A stretch of DNA of 6,140 bases from assembly GCA_030601715.1 (NCBI GenBank), contig JAUWBL010000071.1, positions 1 through 6,140 of the forward strand, written 5' to 3'. The stretch's first letter is position 1, and the number at the start of each line of letters is the position of its first letter. Positions 1 to 3,963 of this stretch are shown here, piece after piece. Source of the DNA: Candidatus Geothermarchaeota archaeon. GTDB lineage: Archaea > Thermoproteota > Nitrososphaeria > Geothermarchaeales > JAUWBL01. Under the pieces are notes generated by a model. That model saw only the letters and a list, made by a program, of their open reading frames with translations. It was not told the DNA's origin and searched no databases. A program made the position numbers and the translations under genes.

Positions 1-154
1 GGGATACAAACATTCGTCGGCTCCAATTCCGCCTTATCCTAGAAATCAGAGAGAAATAGAAACGTGTGGAAAAAACCTGGGAGGATGATCCTTGGACTTC
101 CCCCTAGTTCACGTCAGCGGGACGTCCCACCTATCGTGCAAGCACGTGGTTCGG
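1..154. other. Left-edge intergenic region downstream of the cold-shock gene
   Basis: No complete gene is visible here. Just past the cold-shock stop codon are two small inverted repeats: CGTGCAAGCACG (135-146) and the perfect 10-base palindrome GGGACGTCCC (119-128). Either could fold weakly in the 3' end of the transcript. At the far left, the minus strand reads GGAG (24-21), seven bases, then ATG (13-11), with T-rich, TATA-like sequence upstream at about 63-50. This may be the start of another minus-strand gene running off the window, but only four codons are present, so it is not called. The beginning of the window showed no convincing tRNA fold when checked. Confidence 0.4.
41..75 (-). 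terminator. T-rich terminator candidate for the cold-shock gene
   Basis: Read on the minus strand, a run of six T (75-70) is followed by further T-rich clusters down to about position 41. It begins about 80 bases after the cold-shock stop codon. Archaeal RNA polymerase commonly terminates at T-rich tracts in the coding strand without needing a strong hairpin, so the position and orientation fit. The same T-rich stretch could instead hold the promoter of a gene further left. Confidence 0.4.
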
Positions 155-355
155 CTAGGAGACGACCTCTACGTTGACGGCCCTAGGGCCTCTGTCCGTC
201 TCTTCTATGTCGAACCTGACCTTCTCTCCATCTTTCAGGAAGCTCCTGTCCCTGATGGCCGAGTGGTGAACGAAGACGTCCTTCTCGTACTCGTCGGTGC
301 TTATGAAGCCGTACCCTCTCAGGTCTAGCCACCGCTTGACTGTGCCTTCCGCCAT
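155..355 (-). CDS. Cold-shock-domain (CspA-like) nucleic-acid-binding protein
   Basis: This is a 66-residue, single-domain cold-shock protein, the usual length for the CspA family. Such proteins form an OB-fold beta barrel that binds single-stranded RNA or DNA and are generally regarded as RNA chaperones. Visible hallmarks are the N-terminal KRW (residues 7-9), the RNP1 motif RGYGFI (13-18) and the RNP2 motif VFVHHSAI (27-34). The middle and C-terminal strands also fit (GEKVRFDIEE, then the RGPRAVNV ending). The ATG at 355 was chosen because the protein then begins MAEGTVK, as in the family, and a strong Shine-Dalgarno sequence lies just upstream. A longer reading from a GTG at 373 would place that ribosome site inside the gene. 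The gene follows gdhA in the same direction after 240 bases. Cold-shock-domain proteins are patchily distributed in archaea, so this one may have been acquired from bacteria, but nothing in its codons proves that. Confidence 0.93.
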   Translation of the reverse strand: MAEGTVKRWLDLRGYGFISTDEYEKDVFVHHSAIRDRSFLKDGEKVRFDIEETDRGPRAVNVEVVS

Positions 356-595
356 GCTTTCATCTCCTTTCACTACTGCAACCCGTAAGACCCTGTGAGA
401 GAAAACTGCCCGTGAGAAGTCTGTGCCTCAAGAAGTTTCCGTGGTTGTCTGCACTCTCCTCCTTCTCGCAGAGATCTAAGTCTACGAAGGAACCACAGAG
501 ACAGGCCGGCTGGAGCCAACCAGCTTCGCCCACCGAAATTTTTTTTTTCCTCTTCACACACACGCACGGAGGGGGAACGAAAGGAGCGGCGGAGC
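356..595. other. Spacer between gdhA and the cold-shock gene
   Basis: There is no confident gene in these 240 bases. An uninterrupted run of ten T on the plus strand (539-548, ten A on the minus strand) sits near a CA-rich stretch (555-568). A small hairpin is also present, GCTGG (509-513) pairing with CCAGC (520-524) around a six-base loop. No T-tract on the minus strand directly follows the gdhA stop, so read-through towards the cold-shock gene is possible. A minus-strand ORF of 81 codons opens at a GTG at 605, overlapping the gdhA stop, and closes at 360, five bases before the cold-shock ATG. It has no recognisable domain and is not called as a gene. Confidence 0.5.
360..367 (-). promoter_or_regulatory. 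Ribosome binding site of the cold-shock gene
   Basis: The minus strand reads GGAGATGA, then AAGC, then ATG. This is a near match to the archaeal/bacterial Shine-Dalgarno consensus GGAGGTGA at ordinary spacing, and it decides the start at 355. It is the clearest ribosome binding site in the window; gdhA and moaB lack one. Confidence 0.8.
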
Positions 596-1894
596 CTAGA
601 CCCACCCCCTCACCTTCATGGCCTCAGCCACCCACATGATAGCGTATATATAGGCACCCGTCCTCAAGTCCACCTCGTTTTCCTCCTTTGACCACCAGAC
701 CCAGTCAAAGGCTGCCGTCATAACGTCTCTTAGCCGGGCGTCGACTTCACTGGCCGTCCAGTAGTAGCTCTGGAGGTTCTGAACCCACTCCAAGTAGGAC
801 GTCGTCACCCCGCCCGCGTTGGCGAGAACATCAGGAATCACCTCAACACCCCTTCCACCAAGGATGTCGTCCGCCTCCGGCGTCGTGGGACCGTTGGCCG
901 CCTCCGCCACGAGCCTAGCCCCTATCCTTCCCGCGTTCTTCCCCGTTATCTGGTTCTCCAACGCAGCCGGCACCAAGACATCCACGTCCAGCTCCAGCAG
1001 CTCCCGATTCGTGATGTTGTCGCAGCCCGAAAAGTCCCTCACGGATCCCGTCTTCCTCTTGTGTGCCGACACATCGGAATACTTGAGCCCGTCGTTCGAC
1101 AGGATCCCACCCTTCGAATCACTGACCGCAACCACCGTGGCTCCCATCCGCTCCAGGAACATGTGGCTGTAGGACCCTGCGTTACCGTATCCCTGAACCG
1201 CAACACTGGCCGTCCCCAGGTCGAAACCCAGCTTCTTCATCGCCTCACCCACCACCAAGGAGAGCCCCCTAGCGGTAGCCGTGTCCCGCCCCAGCGAGCC
1301 CCCCACTATCAAGGGCTTCCCCGTTACGACGCCGAACACGTTGTGTCCGCTAATCTTGGAGTACTCATCCATGAACCAAGCCATAACCTGCGAGTCCGTG
1401 TAGACATCCGGAGCGGGGATGTCCCTGTGCGGCCCCACAACCTCCGCTATCGCGGAGAAGTAGCCCCGCGAAAGCCTCTCCAACTCTCCTCTCGAAAGCG
1501 CCTTCGGATTGACCACCACACCACCCTTCCCCCCGCCGTAGGGAAGGCCCGCGATTGCGCTCTTCCAGGTCATCCACATCGAGAGAGCCATGACCTCCTC
1601 CACTGTGACGTCTGGGTGGTAGCGAACACCCCCCTTGTACGGCCCCAAGGCGTTGTTGTACTGACTCCTTATCCCGTGAAACACCCTCACGGAGCCACTG
1701 TCCATCCGCACCGGAAAGTACACGCTCAGAACCCTCTGAGGCCTCCTGAGGATCTCTAGAACGTTGGGATCTAGATCCATCGCAGCAGCCGCACGCTCCA
1801 GCTGCTGCACCCCGATGTCAAAGGGACTCCGAGTGACCTCCAAGGACGTAGACGTAACCGATCCCCCAACCGACACCCCTCTCTTAACACTCAT
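596..1894 (-). CDS. gdhA: Glutamate dehydrogenase (Glu/Leu/Phe/Val dehydrogenase family)
   Basis: This enzyme catalyses reversible oxidative deamination of glutamate to 2-oxoglutarate and ammonia using NAD(P), linking nitrogen assimilation to central carbon metabolism in the cytoplasm. With the ATG at 1894 it has 432 residues, close to the usual archaeal length. The catalytic set known from clostridial GDH is present at matching spacing: Lys87 in PYKGGVRYHP, Lys111 in TWKSAI, Lys123 in LPYGGGKGG and Asp163 in PAPDV. The Rossmann domain has GYGNAG (235-240) with an acidic residue (Asp259) in VSDSKGG. The C-terminal substrate motif NAGGVTTSYLEWVQN includes Ser366. Coenzyme preference (NAD or NADP) cannot be settled by eye. 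The reading frame extends upstream to a GTG at 1972, but that extension contains a BRE/TATA promoter and no family similarity, so 1894 is preferred. The predicted leader is only about 12 bases, without a real Shine-Dalgarno. It lies 82 bases after the ferredoxin-NADP reductase gene, a likely functional partner. Confidence 0.97.
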   Translation of the reverse strand: MSVKRGVSVGGSVTSTSLEVTRSPFDIGVQQLERAAAAMDLDPNVLEILRRPQRVLSVYFPVRMDSGSVRVFHGIRSQYNNALGPYKGGVRYHPDVTVEEVMALSMWMTWKSAIAGLPYGGGKGGVVVNPKALSRGELERLSRGYFSAIAEVVGPHRDIPAPDVYTDSQVMAWFMDEYSKISGHNVFGVVTGKPLIVGGSLGRDTATARGLSLVVGEAMKKLGFDLGTASVAVQGYGNAGSYSHMFLERMGATVVAVSDSKGGILSNDGLKYSDVSAHKRKTGSVRDFSGCDNITNRELLELDVDVLVPAALENQITGKNAGRIGARLVAEAANGPTTPEADDILGGRGVEVIPDVLANAGGVTTSYLEWVQNLQSYYWTASEVDARLRDVMTAAFDWVWWSKEENEVDLRTGAYIYAIMWVAEAMKVRGWV

Positions 1895-1928
1895 CGAGAA
1901 CACCAAACGAGATCGATAGCCCAGCCCG

Positions 1929-1940
1929 TATAAGATTTCG
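1929..1940 (-). promoter_or_regulatory. BRE/TATA promoter of gdhA
   Basis: On the minus strand CGAAA (1940-1936, BRE-like) is followed by T and CTTATA (1934-1929), the typical archaeal layout. A start about 25 bases downstream would fall near 1906, giving a leader of roughly 12 bases before the ATG at 1894. The element lies between the reductase stop and gdhA and supports the shorter gdhA start. Confidence 0.65.
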
Positions 1941-1976
1941 ACGCCCGCGACACCCTCCGGACACCACACCACATCG

Positions 1977-2993
1977 CTAGAGTGTCAGACCGCTGCTGTG
2001 GAAGGGCTTGATGCGCGACTCCGGATTCACGTAGTGCTTGGCCACATTGACGGCCAAAGCCGCTTGGGCGAAACCCGTCGCGAGGAGCTTCAGCTTCACC
2101 GAACCCTCCTGCGACACAGCATCCCCCGCCGCGAACACACCAGGAATGTTGGTCTCCATCCGACCGTTAACGGCGATCTCCCTCCCCGAGAACTCGAGCC
2201 CCCAATTCCTCGCGGGCCCCAGATCAGTCTTGTACCCGATCATAACCAGCAGGGCGTCGGCATCCAGAACCTGTTCATCCCCGGTCTGGTTGTTGAATAT
2301 GACGACCTTCTCAAGCCTACGACCTCCGCGAACCTCGTTGATCTCAAACGGGATCTTCATGACGACATCCGAGTGAAAGAGCTCCACAACGCTGCTCTCT
2401 AGCGCACGAAAGACGCCCCGCCGGTGGACAACGGTCAGATGCGAAACCCAGTCCTTCAGATTGAGAGCCCAGTCCACGGCCGTGTCCCCCCCACCCACAA
2501 TCACCACCCTCTTGCCCCTCAGAGCCGGCCTGTCCCCAACATGATAGTAGACCCCACGACCCTCGAACCCCCCTATCCCCGGTCTGTCCAGCTTGTTCGG
2601 AGAAAAGGAGCCCACACCCACAGCGATCAGCACAGCCCTCGAGAAATGGCTTCCCCCATCGGTGTCGACCCTAATCGTTCCACCGGATACATGAGCGATG
2701 TTGCGAACGGTCTCCCCCAGGCATAGGGTGGGTCCAAACTGGTTTGCCTGATCCAACAGGTTCTTGACAAGGTCCTTGGCGAGAATGCGACGGTATCCAG
2801 GAGAGTCGTAGATGAACTTCTCCGGATACAGGGTGATGAGCTGTCCTCCTGCAAGGGGCAGGGTGTCAATGATCTTCGTCTTCATGTCCCTCAGACCAGC
2901 GTAGAAGGCGGCGAAAAGACCCGTAGGGCCGGCGCCGACGATCGTCAGGTCGTAGAGGTCATCGCCCTCGAGAGAGATACCACTTCCACCCAT
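1977..2993 (-). CDS. Ferredoxin-NADP(+) reductase, thioredoxin-reductase-like (YumC) type
   Basis: This is a 338-residue flavoprotein with two dinucleotide-binding domains. The FAD domain starts with VGAGPTG (Gly20, 22, 25) and continues with GGQL (49-52) and LYPEKFIYD (55-63). The NADP(H) domain has IVGGGDTAVDWAL around 167-177 and HRRGVFRA (190-197), whose arginines suggest NADPH binding. The second FAD motif FAAGD lies near 287-291. The protein contains a single cysteine (Cys91), so the redox CxxC of true thioredoxin reductases is absent. Together with the C-terminal tail ending in HSSGLTL, this places it with the YumC-type ferredoxin-NADP reductases. It should move electrons between reduced ferredoxin and NADP in the cytoplasm; the preferred direction is unknown. 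The ATG at 2993 puts the Rossmann motif about 20 residues in, as in the family, and is preceded by GGTGGTGG, a partial ribosome site. The frame stays open to 3236, but that extension has no family character and runs into the moaB start. Its neighbour gdhA may share its NAD(P)H pool. Confidence 0.93.
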   Translation of the reverse strand: MGGSGISLEGDDLYDLTIVGAGPTGLFAAFYAGLRDMKTKIIDTLPLAGGQLITLYPEKFIYDSPGYRRILAKDLVKNLLDQANQFGPTLCLGETVRNIAHVSGGTIRVDTDGGSHFSRAVLIAVGVGSFSPNKLDRPGIGGFEGRGVYYHVGDRPALRGKRVVIVGGGDTAVDWALNLKDWVSHLTVVHRRGVFRALESSVVELFHSDVVMKIPFEINEVRGGRRLEKVVIFNNQTGDEQVLDADALLVMIGYKTDLGPARNWGLEFSGREIAVNGRMETNIPGVFAAGDAVSQEGSVKLKLLATGFAQAALAVNVAKHYVNPESRIKPFHSSGLTL

Positions 2994-3065
2994 GAACCAC
3001 CACCAACCCCGAGCAACAAAGAGGTGTAGGTCAACACAAGAAAAGTCGTCCGCTCTATCTGACCG

Positions 3066-3072
3066 AAAATAG
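3066..3072 (-). promoter_or_regulatory. Weak TATA candidate for the reductase gene
   Basis: The minus strand reads CTATTTT here. It would imply transcription starting near 3044 and a leader of about 50 bases that carries the GGTGGTGG ribosome site. No purine-rich BRE lies upstream, so support is weak, but nothing better was seen in the divergent region. Confidence 0.22.
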
Positions 3073-3099
3073 CTACCAGCACGCGACGGAGTGTTGCCT

Positions 3100-3124
3100 G
3101 GTTGAGAACCCCCCGTTCTCCACC
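3100..3124. repeat. Inverted repeat (hairpin or operator candidate) in the divergent intergenic region
   Basis: GAGAAC (3104-3109), a loop of five C, then GTTCTC (3115-3120) make a perfect six-base stem. It extends to nine pairs with one mismatch by GGT (3100-3102) and ACC (3122-3124). It lies about midway between the reductase start at 2993 and the moaB start at 3238. As DNA it could be a dimeric repressor site; as RNA it would form a stable hairpin only if transcription starts far upstream. Confidence 0.45.
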
Positions 3125-3194
3125 GAGACTGGGCAAATCCCTCCGAAAGCGCTGCAAACTGGCAAGGGAAATCACTTGGCTGAGGCCCCCAACG

Positions 3195-3203
3195 TACTAA
3201 AAT
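3195..3203 (+). promoter_or_regulatory. TATA-like element of moaB
   Basis: TACTAAAAT lies about 39 bases before the ATG at 3238. The expected transcription start near 3224-3226 leaves a leader of 12-14 bases with no Shine-Dalgarno, the same geometry as the gdhA promoter. The BRE position is C-rich rather than purine-rich, which lowers confidence. Confidence 0.4.
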
Positions 3204-3237
3204 CCAAGGGAACCAGTAGTCCCATTTGTCGTCCAAG

Positions 3238-3813
3238 ATGACCCCCCGTCACAAGAGTGTACCGGAGAAGCATCGAGCGGAGGCCCCGGGAACCCTGAGA
3301 GCCGCCGTAATCACTGTCTCAGACCACCGGTTCGACCTACTCTGGAGCAAAGGAAAGACCATCCAAGAGCTGGAAGACAAATCCGGGGAGAAGGCGATGA
3401 CCCTACTGGAGCAGGCCGGCCATCAAGTAGTCTTCAGAACCCTGCTCCCGGACCACACGGGAATGGTCTCGTCGACCATCGACCACATCGTGGACTACTA
3501 CGATGTGGACATGATCATCACCTCGGGAAGCACAGGCATCTCGCCCCGGGACATCGCCGTCGAAGCCATGAGGTCCATTATGGACAAGGAACTAGAGGGC
3601 TTCGGCGAACTCTTCAGGAGGCTCAGCTACGACAAACAGAAGGACCTAGGGGCGGCGTCCATCCTCTCCAGAGCCACGGCGGGAGTCTTCAAAGGCACCC
3701 TCATCTTCTGCCTGCCGGGATCCCCCCAAGCCGTGGACACGGGCATGAGAATCATACTCCAAGAAATCGGTCACATGGTCAGCGTGGCTCGACAGAGCCA
3801 AGAAACCACCTGA
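3238..3813 (+). CDS. moaB: MoaB/MogA-family molybdenum (or tungsten) cofactor biosynthesis protein
   Basis: This 191-residue cytoplasmic protein has the MoaB/Mog fold. In archaea this family is held to activate molybdopterin by adenylylation before metal insertion, serving molybdenum or tungsten enzymes. Visible motifs are VITVSDHRF (24-32) and DKSG (47-50), the nucleotide/pterin loop SGSTGISPRD (96-105), then GFGELFRRLSY (121-131), LSRATAG (143-149) and LPGSPQAV (159-166). The short basic N-terminal extension (HKSVPEKHR) and the insert after the first strand resemble other archaeal MoaB proteins. The loop usually reads GGTG; here the second glycine is replaced by serine (Ser98). A TTG four codons upstream (3226) is in frame, but the ATG at 3238 is preferred because the TATA-like element puts the transcript start near 3225. 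It diverges from the reductase gene and is followed, after 150 bases, by the stalk-protein gene with its own promoter. No Mo/W enzyme or other cofactor gene is visible. Confidence 0.9.
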   Translation: MTPRHKSVPEKHRAEAPGTLRAAVITVSDHRFDLLWSKGKTIQELEDKSGEKAMTLLEQAGHQVVFRTLLPDHTGMVSSTIDHIVDYYDVDMIITSGSTGISPRDIAVEAMRSIMDKELEGFGELFRRLSYDKQKDLGAASILSRATAGVFKGTLIFCLPGSPQAVDTGMRIILQEIGHMVSVARQSQETT

Positions 3814-3894
3814 ACAGCAAGAGGCACCGATCGACGGCTCAGCTCGGACGCAGACACTGTGCCACAAGGCAGGACTTCCAACAGTCTACGAGGC

Positions 3895-3902
3895 TTTAAA
3901 TA
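3895..3902 (+). promoter_or_regulatory. TATA box of the stalk-protein gene
   Basis: TTTAAATA is a near-ideal archaeal TATA box, preceded by purine-rich CGAGG. Transcription would start near 3923, leaving a leader of about 40 bases before the ATG at 3964. The leader has only a weak GTGGG ribosome-site resemblance. Its presence in the 150-base gap indicates that this gene is transcribed independently of moaB. Confidence 0.6.
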
Positions 3903-3963
3903 GAGACTTCGTCATTTCATACACGTCTACGTGGGACCCAGTCAATACTAGTGGGAAATCCTA

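Noticed and set aside
1..40. Possible tRNA 3' end at the left edge (GGGATA pairing with TATCCT)
   Set aside because: No T-arm with a correct TTC loop and stem can be formed, so the short complementarity is probably chance.
92..328. Plus-strand ORF of 78 codons over the cold-shock gene
   Set aside because: It is the antisense shadow of the cold-shock domain, whose RNP1 and RNP2 motifs are clear on the minus strand.
509..548. Plus-strand intrinsic terminator (hairpin followed by ten T)
   Set aside because: The T run begins about 14 bases after the stem, and no plus-strand gene lies upstream for it to terminate.
1061..1759. Long plus-strand ORF of 232 codons opposite gdhA
   Set aside because: It is antisense to a strongly supported enzyme and rich in Arg, His and Pro, as expected from the reverse complement of a GC-rich gene; no domain is recognisable.
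1895..1972. N-terminal extension of glutamate dehydrogenase to a GTG at 1972
   Set aside because: The extension adds 26 residues without family similarity and contains the BRE/TATA promoter; the ATG at 1894 gives the normal length.
1977..2993. Thioredoxin reductase (TrxB) for the flavoprotein
   Set aside because: The protein has only one cysteine, so the CxxC active site is missing; the C-terminal tail and other motifs fit ferredoxin-NADP reductase.
2994..3236. N-terminal extension of the reductase by 81 residues
   Set aside because: It has no family similarity, contains the inverted repeat and the moaB promoter, and overlaps the moaB start region. The Rossmann motif sits at the usual distance from the ATG at 2993.
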